A stretch of DNA of 64,000 nt from PKWO01 sp036384915 (GTDB lineage Bacteria; Pseudomonadota; Gammaproteobacteria; Burkholderiales; Burkholderiaceae_D): the NCBI GenBank assembly GCA_036384915.1, contig DASVLJ010000078.1, positions 62,001 to 126,000 on the forward strand. Reading direction: 5' to 3'. The stretch's first letter is position 1; every line of letters starts with the position of its first letter. The notes beneath the pieces were generated by a model, which searched no databases, was not told where the DNA came from, and saw nothing but the letters and a program-made list of their open reading frames with translations. Shown piece after piece: positions 26,208-34,942 of the stretch. Position numbers and translations under genes: made by a program.

Positions 26208-27667
26208 AATCTCTCACCATGACCGTGGCGCTGAGTTCGCTCGCCGTGCTGGCGGGCTGCTCTTCGGCGCCGCCTTACAAGGTTCCCGAAATGGCGGTTC
26301 CGCCGGCATACAAAGGGGCCGATGGCATTTGGCAAGCGGCGCAGCCTGCGGATACGCTTTCGCGCGGCGACTGGTGGCTGCGCTTTGGCGACCCCGCATT
26401 GAATGACTTGATTGCTCGGCTCGACAAATCGAATGCCGATGTCGCTGTCGCGGTGGCGCATTTCGACGAAGCCACGGCCCTCGCCACCCAGGCCAGGGCT
26501 GGCCTGTACCCGACGGTCAACGCCGAGGCCTACACCACGCGCAACCGGCAATCGGGCAGCAGGGCCTTGCGCTCCAGTACCCAGCCCGACGTATACGGCG
26601 ACAATGCGCTGGGGTTGAGTGCAACCTACGAAATCGACCTATGGGGCCGGGTGCACGATCTGGCCAAGGCCGGCAGCGCCGGTGCGCAAGCCGCTGCCGC
26701 CGATGTCGAATCGATCAAGCTGAGCCTGAGAGCGGAACTTGCCAGCGACTATCTCGCCTTGCGCGTGCTGGATGCGAGGCAGCGCTTGCTTGCCGACGAA
26801 GAAAAATCCTATACCGAGGCACTGACTTTGACGCAGAAGCGCTTTCTCGGCGACATCGACTCCGCATTGAACGTGTCGCGCGCCAAGGCGCAGCTGGATA
26901 CGGTGCGAGCAAAGCAATCGGAGAACGCCGCCCAGCGTGCGCTCTTTGAACACGCCATCGCCGCGCTGGTCGGCGAGGCCGCTTCCGGCTTTTCGCTCGC
27001 ACCGGGTTCTGTGCAATTGCAGCCGCCGCCGATCCCGGTCGGCGTTCCCGCCACATTGCTCCAGCGCCGGCCCGACATCGCCGCCGCCGAACGACGTCTG
27101 GCGGAGGCGAATGCGAGAATCGGCGCGGCCCGCGCGGCATTTTTCCCCGCCCTTACGCTGGCGGCCGCGGGCGGATTTGAAAGCACGTACCAGCCTTCAC
27201 TGCTGACAGCGCCCAACATCTTCTGGACCATCGGTCCCAGCGCCTTGCTGACGGTCTTCGATGCGGGCCGGCGGCAGGCGATTGTCGATCAGGCGCAGGC
27301 CGCGTTTGCGGCGGCAGGCGCGGAATATCGCGGCACCGTGCTGCGCGCATTTCAGGAAGTCGAAGACAACTTGTCTCTGATCAACGAACTCACCCGCGAA
27401 GCCGACGCGCTCAACGATGCCGTGTCCGACACCCGGCATGCCCTCGACCTTGCGCTCAACCTGTATCGGGAAGGAGCGATCGGCTATCTTGAAGTCGTCA
27501 CAGCCCAGACCGCAAATGAGCAGGCGTTGCTCGATGAGCTTACCGTGCGCGGCAGGCGGTTGCAAGCGAGCGTCGGATTGATCCGCGCGCTCGGCGGTGG
27601 ATGGGATGCCGAAAGGGCGAGAAGCGCATTTCACGATGCGGAACAGCGCGTATCCGTTGCCCGATGA
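26204..27667 (+). CDS. NodT-type outer-membrane efflux lipoprotein
   Basis: The 487-residue protein has a lipoprotein signal with lipobox LAGC (cysteine near residue 19) and two OEP repeats. Typical motifs are WWLRFGDPALNDLI, ATYEIDLWGRVHDL, LQRRPDIAAAERRLAEANAR and REGAIGYLEVVTAQTANEQALL. The GTG at 26204 overlaps the preceding stop; an ATG at 26219 is an alternative. It completes a tripartite pump with the two genes upstream. Confidence 0.9.
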   Translation: MKSLTMTVALSSLAVLAGCSSAPPYKVPEMAVPPAYKGADGIWQAAQPADTLSRGDWWLRFGDPALNDLIARLDKSNADVAVAVAHFDEATALATQARAGLYPTVNAEAYTTRNRQSGSRALRSSTQPDVYGDNALGLSATYEIDLWGRVHDLAKAGSAGAQAAAADVESIKLSLRAELASDYLALRVLDARQRLLADEEKSYTEALTLTQKRFLGDIDSALNVSRAKAQLDTVRAKQSENAAQRALFEHAIAALVGEAASGFSLAPGSVQLQPPPIPVGVPATLLQRRPDIAAAERRLAEANARIGAARAAFFPALTLAAAGGFESTYQPSLLTAPNIFWTIGPSALLTVFDAGRRQAIVDQAQAAFAAAGAEYRGTVLRAFQEVEDNLSLINELTREADALNDAVSDTRHALDLALNLYREGAIGYLEVVTAQTANEQALLDELTVRGRRLQASVGLIRALGGGWDAERARSAFHDAEQRVSVAR

Positions 27668-27688
27668 TTATCTCCGATCAAGGCATAC

Positions 27689-27737
27689 ATTAAAAATTGT
27701 TCATGAAACGCCTGCAAGAAGCCGGATTTCCTATACT
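27689..27737 (+). promoter_or_regulatory. Recurrent box ATTAAA-N4-GTTCA, copy D, with -10 of the DUF190 gene
   Basis: ATTAAAAATTGTTCATGA (27689-27706) is followed 43 bp from its first base by TATACT (27732-27737). No -35 hexamer stands at 17 bp, which suggests an activator-dependent promoter. Confidence 0.5.
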
Positions 27738-27765
27738 GAAATCGAGACAAGGTCGAGGAGGTATC

Positions 27766-28080
27766 ATGAAAGGCTTCCAAGTCGAATTCTTTACCAAACA
27801 AGACCTTTTCCATGCCGGCAAACACATGTCGGACTGGCTGGTCGAGGCCGCCAGATCGCATGGGATCCGAGGCGCCACCGTGTTCACGGGCGGCGAGGGT
27901 TTTGGGCAAAGCCGGGTCGTGCATGCCATCCATATGTTCGATATCGTCGATCACTCGATGCAAGTTACCATCGTGGCGACCGAAGAGGAATGCGAACGGT
28001 TTTTTGCCTACTTGAAGAAGGAAAAGCTTCACCTGTTTTATGTCAAGGTGCCGGTGGAATTCGGCAATGTCGGTGGATAG
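27766..28080 (+). CDS. DUF190 (PII-like) protein
   Basis: The 104-residue cytosolic protein of the DUF190 family starts MKGFQVEFFTKQDLFHAGKH and contains ARSHGIRGATVFTGGEGFG, the hallmark of this ferredoxin-like, PII/CutA-related fold. A very strong ribosome site (GAGGAGG) fixes the ATG at 27766. DUF190 proteins often sit beside CrcB fluoride channels, but none is here; instead it follows a tripartite efflux operon by about 100 bp with its own promoter. A ligand-binding regulatory role is likely from family knowledge; the ligand is unknown. Confidence 0.88.
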   Translation: MKGFQVEFFTKQDLFHAGKHMSDWLVEAARSHGIRGATVFTGGEGFGQSRVVHAIHMFDIVDHSMQVTIVATEEECERFFAYLKKEKLHLFYVKVPVEFGNVGG

Positions 28081-28394
28081 TGCCGGAGTTTTCCGATCGG
28101 TGCTCCGCACTGGCTGAGCACGCACACGCGGCCCGGACTGTCTCCGTCTGCCTCGTCAAGCCAGCTGGGCCGTAGCGCTTTTTGCAATCGCGCCGCAATC
28201 TTCAAGATTAAATTTCGTTCACATTCGAGAGTGGCCGAAATTCGAACATATGCTAAACGGGAAGAAAGCTTCTCGATTTTGAATTTCGAAATCGAGGGGC
28301 GGCTTTCGCGCAATGCGGCCAGGTTGCAGGAGTGTTCGCGCCCAATGCGCCCCATCCATAAGGCAAAAGAATACTTCTCTCCGGATTCGCATCG
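28081..28394. other. Non-coding stretch upstream of the glycosyltransferase gene
   Basis: This 314-bp gap contains one copy of the recurrent ATTAAA-N4-GTTCA box with a following -10-like hexamer. No gene or terminator hairpin was seen. Confidence 0.45.
28207..28254 (+). promoter_or_regulatory. Recurrent box ATTAAA-N4-GTTCA, copy B, with -10 upstream of the glycosyltransferase
   Basis: ATTAAATTTCGTTCACAT (28207-28224) has 17 of 18 bases identical to copy A. TATGCT (28249-28254) lies 42 bp from its first base, about the same spacing as at the DUF190 and proton-ATPase genes. Confidence 0.45.
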
Positions 28395-29606
28395 ATGAAA
28401 ATTTCCCACGTGAATTTCGCCCGCCGTTTTGGCGCGGGCGAACGTCAGACGCTCAATCTGATTGCCGGACTAAAAAGATATGGATTTGACCAGATTCTGG
28501 TGTGTAGGCCAGGCTCCGAATTGCAGCGCCGCGCGACGGCCGGCGGGATCGACACGCTAGGGATTTCCCATCCGCTTCTCGGGCATTCCCGATCCTTGTC
28601 GTCGGACATTATCCATGTGCACGAGGCGCGCGCGGCGTATTGGGCGGCAATCGAACATGCAGTGCGCAAGACCGATTACATCATCACACGGCGCACTCCG
28701 AATCCAATTTCGAATTCAAGCTTGACGAAAGGCATTTATCGCGAAGCCGCCGATCTGGTCGGCGTATCGCAATACGTGTCGAACCGTTTGGCCGGGCAGA
28801 TATCGAGATCCGTTGGAACGATTCTCAGTGCCGCGACGGATCACGCGCCCAAATTGGAGGATGTCCAGAGGATTCGGAACGGTCTCGGCGGCGGCCCGGT
28901 CATCGGCCACGTCGGCGCGCTGCACGACCGCCACAAAGGTCAGTCCGTTCTTGTCGAAGCGTTTCACAAGCTGGCCGCACGCGTGCCGGAAGCCAGACTG
29001 GTCCTGGTCGGCGAAGGCCCCGACAAGGCGCGTCTCTTCAATCTCGCAAAGGGCGATGAACGCATCGTGTTCGCGGGTTTTCAGGAACAGGTTGGCGCAT
29101 GGATTGCTGCGATGGATATTTTCGCGTTCCCCTCCCGGGAAGAGGGCCACGGCAGCGCCGTTCTCGATGCCATGGCGCTCGGCGTTCCGGTCATAGCGTC
29201 TTCGGCAGGCGGGCTTCCCGAGATGCTGGGTGATAGCGAACGAGGTGTTTTGTTGCAGAACCACAATCCGGCCGAGTGGGCCGCTGCAATGGCAGCCGTG
29301 CTTGCGCATGGAAATGTCCGGGGCCACAAAGTGCGTGCGGCGTATCGATTTGCGCTGCAGCACGATATCTCGCGCATGTGCGACCGGTACGTCGGTATCT
29401 ACGAAGGTGTCATGCGCAGAAGGCAGTCGAACAGCCGCCACATGAGCCAACTGTCGGACGAGGAATTCTGGAAGCAAATCGACGCATCCGAATTGAGGAA
29501 GAATTGGGGGTTTAGCGGAAACCGCACCGCATTGCCGCAACGCCGGCAGACGCCAAGCCCCACTGAGGACGACGGTGACTGTCGTTCGTCCTCGAATTCG
29601 AATTGA
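28395..29606 (+). CDS. Glycosyltransferase family 4 protein
   Basis: The 403-residue protein has a GT-B fold. The N-terminal domain begins ISHVNFARRFGAGERQTLNL, and the C-terminal domain has IGHVGALHDRHKGQSVLVEA, LVLVGEGPDKARL and the donor-binding FAFPSREEGHGSAVLDAMAL with the EGHGSAVLDA variant of the E-x7-E motif. After residue 345 comes an unusual polar tail rich in Arg, Ser and Asn. No other polysaccharide genes are nearby, so the acceptor is unknown; lipopolysaccharide core or small-molecule glycosylation are possibilities. Confidence 0.85.
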   Translation: MKISHVNFARRFGAGERQTLNLIAGLKRYGFDQILVCRPGSELQRRATAGGIDTLGISHPLLGHSRSLSSDIIHVHEARAAYWAAIEHAVRKTDYIITRRTPNPISNSSLTKGIYREAADLVGVSQYVSNRLAGQISRSVGTILSAATDHAPKLEDVQRIRNGLGGGPVIGHVGALHDRHKGQSVLVEAFHKLAARVPEARLVLVGEGPDKARLFNLAKGDERIVFAGFQEQVGAWIAAMDIFAFPSREEGHGSAVLDAMALGVPVIASSAGGLPEMLGDSERGVLLQNHNPAEWAAAMAAVLAHGNVRGHKVRAAYRFALQHDISRMCDRYVGIYEGVMRRRQSNSRHMSQLSDEEFWKQIDASELRKNWGFSGNRTALPQRRQTPSPTEDDGDCRSSSNSN

Positions 29607-29760
29607 GAATCGGCGCCCTGGCAGCATATCGGGCTGGTCGGCCCTGGCATCAAGGAACGACCCAATCGTTTCGATTCGTCCCGAAAAATCGTATTCGAGA
29701 TCGCAGCCCAAGAAGATTTGCCGGTCGCTACGAATTAGGTCGATGCAAAGCCTCATGCAC

Positions 29761-29776
29761 TTACGTATATGCGTAA
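29761..29776. promoter_or_regulatory. ArsR-type operator TTACG-N6-CGTAA upstream of arsR1
   Basis: TTACGTATATGCGTAA has 5-bp arms and lies about 65 bp upstream of the GTG of the first ArsR gene. The same architecture occurs at 30590-30605 in front of the RND/SQR operon. Confidence 0.6.
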
Positions 29777-29804
29777 ATTTTCAGATACGAAAATGTGCTA
29801 TCAT

Positions 29805-29818
29805 TTGACTTAAATCAA
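29805..29818. promoter_or_regulatory. FNR-like box at the arsR1 promoter
   Basis: TTGACTTAAATCAA differs from consensus at one position. It begins just after a possible -10 (TATCAT, 29799-29804), a position that would block rather than activate transcription. Confidence 0.35.
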
Positions 29819-29841
29819 ACTTGAGTGAAATTGGGGTTGCG

Positions 29842-30162
29842 GTGGAAAAACTGACCGAACAAGGCCTGCAAGAAGTGGCGCAGTACTTCCAGGCGCTCGC
29901 CGAGCCGAACCGGCTGCGCATCCTCAACTTGCTGCGCGAAGGCGAGATGAATGTCGGGGAAATCACCAGTCTGTGCGGCACCACGGGGGCCAACGTCTCG
30001 CGCCATTTGACGATGCTGGCCAAGCATGGCCTGGTGGCGCGCGAAGTCAGAGGCAACGCTGCCTATTACCGCATCGCCGACCAGCAGATCTACAAACTCT
30101 GCGACTTGGTTTGCGGCAGCATCGCGCGCCGGATCGGCGAGCAGGCTGCGGCCTTTTCTTGA
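29842..30162 (+). CDS. ArsR-family transcriptional repressor 1
   Basis: The 106-residue protein has a winged helix-turn-helix: QALAEPNRLRILNLLREGEMN, recognition helix GTTGANVSRHLTMLAKHGLV and wing REVRGNAAYYRI. Cysteines are at 45, 87 and 91; the metal motif ELCVCDL is absent. The GTG at 29842 was chosen because GGGG precedes it; a TTG at 29821 is the alternative. Its promoter region carries the same TTACG-N6-CGTAA palindrome found at the RND/SQR operon, so it may control that operon. Persulfide or redox sensing through the cysteines is inference. Confidence 0.85.
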   Translation: MEKLTEQGLQEVAQYFQALAEPNRLRILNLLREGEMNVGEITSLCGTTGANVSRHLTMLAKHGLVAREVRGNAAYYRIADQQIYKLCDLVCGSIARRIGEQAAAFS

Positions 30163-30179
30163 ACGCTTCCGTTTTCCGC

Positions 30180-30497
30180 TCACCGGCTATTACCGGCTTT
30201 GCGTAGCGCCAAGCGGCGCAGTTCCTCCCCCATTTTTATCAGTTCTCCGGCGGTTTCGTCCGGCAGGCCGTAGTAGGTCGAGCCCGACGCAGGGCGCCGC
30301 GCGACGATTCCCTGCCGCTCCAGCACGGCGAGGTGGCGCGACACGTTGGCGCTGCTAGTGCCAAACAATGCCGCCAAGTCCTTGGTCCGCATCGGCCCTT
30401 CCTTCAAAGCCTCGATGATGCGAAGCCGCGTCGGTTCGGCAAGCGCCTGGAAATAGAGGGCGACGCCTTGCAGGGCGCAGGCGCCCAACTCGCTCAT
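30180..30497 (-). CDS. ArsR-family transcriptional repressor 2
   Basis: The 105-residue winged-helix repressor is related to ArsR 1 (shared YFQALAEP-RLRI and NVSRHLAVLERQGIVARR). It has a single cysteine (Cys7) and no metal-binding cysteine pair. It is divergent from the RND/TrxC/SQR operon with an operator-like palindrome in the shared gap, so it is the most likely local repressor. It converges with ArsR 1, leaving 17 bp between the stops. Confidence 0.85.
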   Translation of the reverse strand: MSELGACALQGVALYFQALAEPTRLRIIEALKEGPMRTKDLAALFGTSSANVSRHLAVLERQGIVARRPASGSTYYGLPDETAGELIKMGEELRRLALRKAGNSR

Positions 30498-30581
30498 CGC
30501 AGTCTTGCCAATTTATCCATCGATACGTGTCATCGATATGCACCATCTTCAATCGACATCGTTAATTGCGCATGTTCGCAC

Positions 30582-30610
30582 TTGACTATTTACGTGATTA
30601 CGTAAATAAT
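30582..30610 (+). promoter_or_regulatory. Promoter and ArsR operator of the RND/TrxC/SQR operon
   Basis: TTGACT (30582-30587), a 17-bp spacer and AATAAT (30605-30610) form a strong sigma70 promoter. The palindrome TTACGTGATTACGTAA (30590-30605) fills the spacer between -35 and -10, the classic position for repression by an ArsR protein. Confidence 0.75.
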
Positions 30611-30660
30611 AAAACCAGCGAAGACAAACTGCAACCTTATTCAAACGATTGGAGCGCAAC

Positions 30661-31707
30661 ATGTTATCGACCCACCGGTCATCGGCAGTTCTGCGAGCGA
30701 CACTTGCCGCATTTGCCTTGCTTGGCGGCTCGAATGCTTTCGCCGCCCTGGAGGTCGGCACGGTCAGGAGCGATGCCAAGGCAGGCACGTGGGCCGCGGA
30801 GGGCAGCGTCGAAGCCGTGCGACGAGTGGATGTAGCGCCTCAGGTTTCAGGGCGCGTGGTCGCCTTGCCGGTCAAGGCGGGCGATAAGCTCAAAGCGGGG
30901 CAATTGCTGGCTCGTATCGATGCGCGCGCCGCGCAGGAAACTGCCGCCGCCGGCATGGCGCAGGCCGAAGCCGCGCGTGCCGCGCTGCACGTGGCGCAGA
31001 AGGAGTACGAGCGTCAGCGCCAATTGCTCGAGAAACAATACATCAGCCAGGCGGCGTTCGACCGCGCCGAAGCGCAATACAAGGCCGCACTGGCGGGAGC
31101 CAATGCACAACTCGCCGCAGCCAATGCGGCGCGGACGCAATCGGCCTTCTTCGAACTGAACGCGCCGTTTGCCGGCATCGTGGCCGACGTTCCCGCCAGT
31201 GTCGGCGACATGGCCATGCCGGGGCATCCGTTGCTCACTTTTTACGATCCCGCGGCATTGCGCGTGAGCGCCCATGTACCGGAAGCGGCCGCCGCCGCCC
31301 TGAAAGCCGGGACGCCTGTGCGCGTCGAATTTCCCACGCTGCAAGGCGCTCAACGCATGCTCGACATTACGCACTGGAGCCTCTTGCCCGCTGCCGACCC
31401 GGCGAGCCACACGGTTGAGCTGCGCGTCGATCTGCCCGAATCCTTCGCCGGCGTGACGCCGGGCGGCTTCGCCCGCGTCTGGCTGCCGGGAGCAAAAAGC
31501 GAGCAGGCGCACCTTTACGTGCCGACGCAAGCCCTGTTCCGCCGTGCCGAAATGACGGCGGCTTACGTGGTCGACGACAAGGGCAAGGTGCAGTTGCGCC
31601 TGGTCCGTGCCGGGCACGAAGCGGGCGGCGATACCGAAGTGCTTGCCGGCCTCGCCGCAGGCGAGCATGTGGCGCTCGATCCGGCCGCTGCGGCGCGGTC
31701 GCAATAA
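30661..31707 (+). CDS. RND periplasmic adaptor (membrane fusion protein) of the SQR-linked pump
   Basis: The 348-residue protein has a signal peptide (to about residue 26). The lipoyl halves (VDVAPQVSGRVVALPVKAGD and AFFELNAPFAGIVADVPAS) flank a coiled coil (AQKEYERQRQLLEKQYISQ), with a beta-barrel domain behind. GGAGCG precedes the ATG at 30661; a TTG four codons earlier is unlikely. It is the first gene of the operon, directly behind the ArsR-controlled promoter. Confidence 0.9.
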   Translation: MLSTHRSSAVLRATLAAFALLGGSNAFAALEVGTVRSDAKAGTWAAEGSVEAVRRVDVAPQVSGRVVALPVKAGDKLKAGQLLARIDARAAQETAAAGMAQAEAARAALHVAQKEYERQRQLLEKQYISQAAFDRAEAQYKAALAGANAQLAAANAARTQSAFFELNAPFAGIVADVPASVGDMAMPGHPLLTFYDPAALRVSAHVPEAAAAALKAGTPVRVEFPTLQGAQRMLDITHWSLLPAADPASHTVELRVDLPESFAGVTPGGFARVWLPGAKSEQAHLYVPTQALFRRAEMTAAYVVDDKGKVQLRLVRAGHEAGGDTEVLAGLAAGEHVALDPAAAARSQ

Positions 31708-31732
31708 GGGACGGACAGGGACGGATGCCGAC

Positions 31733-34700
31733 ATGAACAACAAGCTTGGACTGGCCGGACGCATTGCGGCTTACTTCCTGGAAAACCGCCTCACCCCGCT
31801 GCTGGCCCTGGTCGCCGCGCTTTTGGGCGTGTTCGCGGTGCTGATCACGCCGCGCGAGGAAGAACCGCAGATCAACGTCACCATGGCCAATGTGCTGGTG
31901 CCGTTCCCGGGCGCCTCGGCCAAGGACGTCGAAACCATGGTTGCCGCTCCCGCCGAACAGGTATTGGGACGCATGGCCGGCGTGGAGCACGTGATGTCGG
32001 TGTCGCGTCCCGGCATGGCGGTGCTGACCGTGCAATTCAAGGTCGGCGTACCGCGCACGGAAGCGCTGGTGCGGTTGTACGACACGGTGCACAGCAACCG
32101 CGATTGGCTGCCGGCCGGGCTGGGCACGCTGGAGCCCATCATCAAGCCCAAAGGTATCGACGATGTGCCCATCGTCAGCTTCACGCTCTACTCGCGCCGG
32201 CCGGAGTTGGGCGGCTACGATCTGGAACGCGTGGCGCACAGTATGGAATCCGACCTCAAGCGCGTCAAGGGAACGGGCGAAGTCACGACCATCGGCGGCC
32301 CGGGCCGCGCGCTCAATGTCGAACTCGATCCGGCGCGGCTCGCCGCCGCCGGCCTGAGCGTGGCCGACGTGAAACAGGCCCTGCAAGGCGCGAACGCGGG
32401 CATGCCGGCCGGCGACCTCGTGCAAGGCAACGTGGCCACCGCCATCGAGACCGGCCCCTACCTGGCCGATGCGCGCGCCGCCGGTCAGGTCATCGTTGCG
32501 GTACACGACGGCAAGCCGGTGGCTCTGGCCGACGTGGCAAACGTCGCCGAAGGTCCGCTGCCGCCGAGCCGCTTCGTTTGGATAGGCCTGCCCGGCAAGG
32601 ACGGCGGCGAGTATCCGGCCGTCACCATTGCCGTCACCAAGCAGCCGGGCCAGAACGCCGTCGCCGTGGCCGATGCGCTGGTCAAGCGCGTCGCCGACCT
32701 GCGCAATACCGTGATACCGCAAGAGGTGGAAGTCAGGACCACGCGCAACTACGGCGACACCGCGAGCGACAAGGCGACCAAGCTGATCGAAAAATTGATC
32801 TTCGCCACGGCATCGGTCGTGCTGCTGGTGCTGTTCGCGCTGGGGCGCCGCGAGGCGGCTATCGTCGGCACCGCTGTGATCCTGACCCTGACCGTCACCC
32901 TCTTCGCTTCCTGGGCATGGGGCTTCACCTTGAACCGCGTGTCGCTATTCGCCCTGATCTTTTCCATCGGCATCCTGGTCGACGACGCCATCGTGGTGGT
33001 GGAGAACATCCATCGCCATCAGCGCCTGCACCCCGATATGCCGTTTTCCGAGTTGATTCCGGTTGCGGTCGACGAGGTCGGCGGCCCCACCATCCTGGCG
33101 ACCTTCACCGTGATCGCCGCGCTGCTGCCGATGGCTTTCGTATCGGGCTTGATGGGGCCGTACATGAGTCCGATCCCGATCAATGCCAGCATGGGCATGA
33201 TGCTGTCCCTCACGATTGCGTTCGTTCTCACGCCTTGGCTGGCGCGGCACTGGATGAAGTCCGCGGCGCACAGCGATGTGCTGGCCGAACGTCTTGCCCC
33301 CCTGTTTTCGCGCCTGTTCCGGCCTTTCCTCGATGAGCGGCGCGGTGCCGCGAGCCGGCGCATGCTGGGCGGCGCCATCGCAGTGTTGATCGCTTTGTCA
33401 GTGTTGTTGCCGGTGGCCGGCTGGGTGCAATTGAAGATGCTGCCCTTCGATAACAAGTCGGAATTCCAGGTCATGGTCGATATGCCTGCCGGCACGCCGG
33501 TCGAGCAGACCGCCGCCGCCTTGCGCGCGCTCGGCGCATACCTGGAAACCGTACCGGAAGTGGCCGATGTGGAAGCCTATGCCGGCACCAGCGCGCCGAT
33601 CAATTTCAACGGCCTGGTGCGCCAGTATTACCTGCGCGCCGGCGGCGAGGTCGGCGATCTGCAGGTCAATCTGGTCGACAAGCACCACCGCAGCGAGCAA
33701 AGCCACGCCATCGCCATGCGGCTGCGCCCCGAACTCGACGCCATCGGGCGCCGTTTCGGCGCCAACGTCAAGGTCGTCGAAGTGCCGCCGGGCCCGCCCG
33801 TGCTCGCGCCCATCGTGGCGGAAATCTACGGCCCGAGCGACGAGGGCAGGCGCGAGGCGGCCAAGGAAGTCCGCGCGGTGCTGGAGCATACGGCCGGCGT
33901 GGTCGACGTCGACGACAGCAGTATCGCCGCGGCGCCGCGCAAGCTCTTGCTGGTGGACCGGCGCAAGGCCGCGCTCCTGGGCATACCCCAGGAAGCCATC
34001 GCTTCCACCTTGCGTACCGGGCTTGCCGGCGATAGCGCCACCTTCCTGCACGACCAGACCAAGTATCCGGCCGGGGTGCTGCTGCGCCTGCCGCTGGCCG
34101 ACAGCGGCAATCTCGACACGCTGCTCTCGCTCGGCGTGCGCGGCGCCGGCGGCGCGCTGGTGCCCATCCGCGAACTGGTCGCCGTCAGCGACACCGTGCG
34201 TGAACAGCCGCTTTATCACAAGGACGGCTTGGCGGTGAACTACGTCGTGGCCGACATGGCGGGTAAGATAGACAGCCCGCTCTACGGCATGTTCGCCGCG
34301 CGCGACGGCATTGCGAAAATCCGCACACCCGGCGACGGCAAGATCGAGGAATTCTTTTTCCGCCAGCCCGGCGACGCCTATCGCGGCTTCGCGCTGAAGT
34401 GGGACGGCGAATGGCAAGTCACTTACGAAACCTTCCGCGACATGGGCCTGGCCTATGCCGTCGGCTTGGTGCTGATCTACCTGCTGGTGGTGGCGCAGTT
34501 CGGCTCCTACCTGACGCCGCTCATCATCATGGCGCCGATTCCCCTTACCGTGATCGGCGTCATGCCCGGCCACGCGCTGCTGCATGCCCAATACACGGCG
34601 ACCTCGATGATTGGCATGATTGCCCTGGCCGGCATCATCGTGCGCAACTCCATCCTGCTGGTCGATTTCATTAATCTGCAACTGGCTTCGGGCGTCAAAT

Positions 34701-34942
34701 TCGAAGATGCCGTGGTGCGCTCGGCCATCACACGCGCCCAACCCATCGCCTTGACCGGCATCGCCGCCATGCTGGGCGCCCTGTTCATCCTGGACGATCC
34801 GATCTTCAACGGTTTGGCGATCTCGCTGATCTTCGGCATCCTGGTTTCGACCCTGCTGACCCTGGTGGTGATACCGCTGCTGTACTACGTGGCCTATCGC
34901 CGCCGCATCCAATCCATTTCACTTCAAGGAGCGCAATCATGA
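31733..34942 (+). CDS. RND efflux transporter, inner-membrane pump of the SQR-linked operon
   Basis: The 1069-residue RND pump has FLENRLTPLLALVAALLG as first helix, ITPREEEPQINVTMANVLVP after it, the helix-4 proton relay ILVDDAIVVVENIHRHQ and two periplasmic domains. The sequence belongs to the divergent AcrB-like group characterised by PREEEPQI, not to the heavy-metal CzcA group. The start follows the adaptor by 25 bp and the stop overlaps the next ATG. Association with DUF2892, TrxC and SQR suggests export linked to sulfur or thiol stress (inference). Confidence 0.92.
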   Translation: MNNKLGLAGRIAAYFLENRLTPLLALVAALLGVFAVLITPREEEPQINVTMANVLVPFPGASAKDVETMVAAPAEQVLGRMAGVEHVMSVSRPGMAVLTVQFKVGVPRTEALVRLYDTVHSNRDWLPAGLGTLEPIIKPKGIDDVPIVSFTLYSRRPELGGYDLERVAHSMESDLKRVKGTGEVTTIGGPGRALNVELDPARLAAAGLSVADVKQALQGANAGMPAGDLVQGNVATAIETGPYLADARAAGQVIVAVHDGKPVALADVANVAEGPLPPSRFVWIGLPGKDGGEYPAVTIAVTKQPGQNAVAVADALVKRVADLRNTVIPQEVEVRTTRNYGDTASDKATKLIEKLIFATASVVLLVLFALGRREAAIVGTAVILTLTVTLFASWAWGFTLNRVSLFALIFSIGILVDDAIVVVENIHRHQRLHPDMPFSELIPVAVDEVGGPTILATFTVIAALLPMAFVSGLMGPYMSPIPINASMGMMLSLTIAFVLTPWLARHWMKSAAHSDVLAERLAPLFSRLFRPFLDERRGAASRRMLGGAIAVLIALSVLLPVAGWVQLKMLPFDNKSEFQVMVDMPAGTPVEQTAAALRALGAYLETVPEVADVEAYAGTSAPINFNGLVRQYYLRAGGEVGDLQVNLVDKHHRSEQSHAIAMRLRPELDAIGRRFGANVKVVEVPPGPPVLAPIVAEIYGPSDEGRREAAKEVRAVLEHTAGVVDVDDSSIAAAPRKLLLVDRRKAALLGIPQEAIASTLRTGLAGDSATFLHDQTKYPAGVLLRLPLADSGNLDTLLSLGVRGAGGALVPIRELVAVSDTVREQPLYHKDGLAVNYVVADMAGKIDSPLYGMFAARDGIAKIRTPGDGKIEEFFFRQPGDAYRGFALKWDGEWQVTYETFRDMGLAYAVGLVLIYLLVVAQFGSYLTPLIIMAPIPLTVIGVMPGHALLHAQYTATSMIGMIALAGIIVRNSILLVDFINLQLASGVKFEDAVVRSAITRAQPIALTGIAAMLGALFILDDPIFNGLAISLIFGILVSTLLTLVVIPLLYYVAYRRRIQSISLQGAQS

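Noticed and set aside
29805..29818. FNR-like box at arsR1 as an activating class II site
   Set aside because: The position 32 bp downstream where a -10 should lie falls inside the coding region; kept only as a low-confidence, possibly repressing site.
31725..31736. ATG at 31725 as start of the second RND gene
   Set aside because: That frame stops after three codons (ATG CCG ACA TGA); the true start is the ATG at 31733.
33398..34912. 504-codon open frame on the minus strand
   Set aside because: Antisense to the RND pump of the SQR operon and without any recognisable domain.
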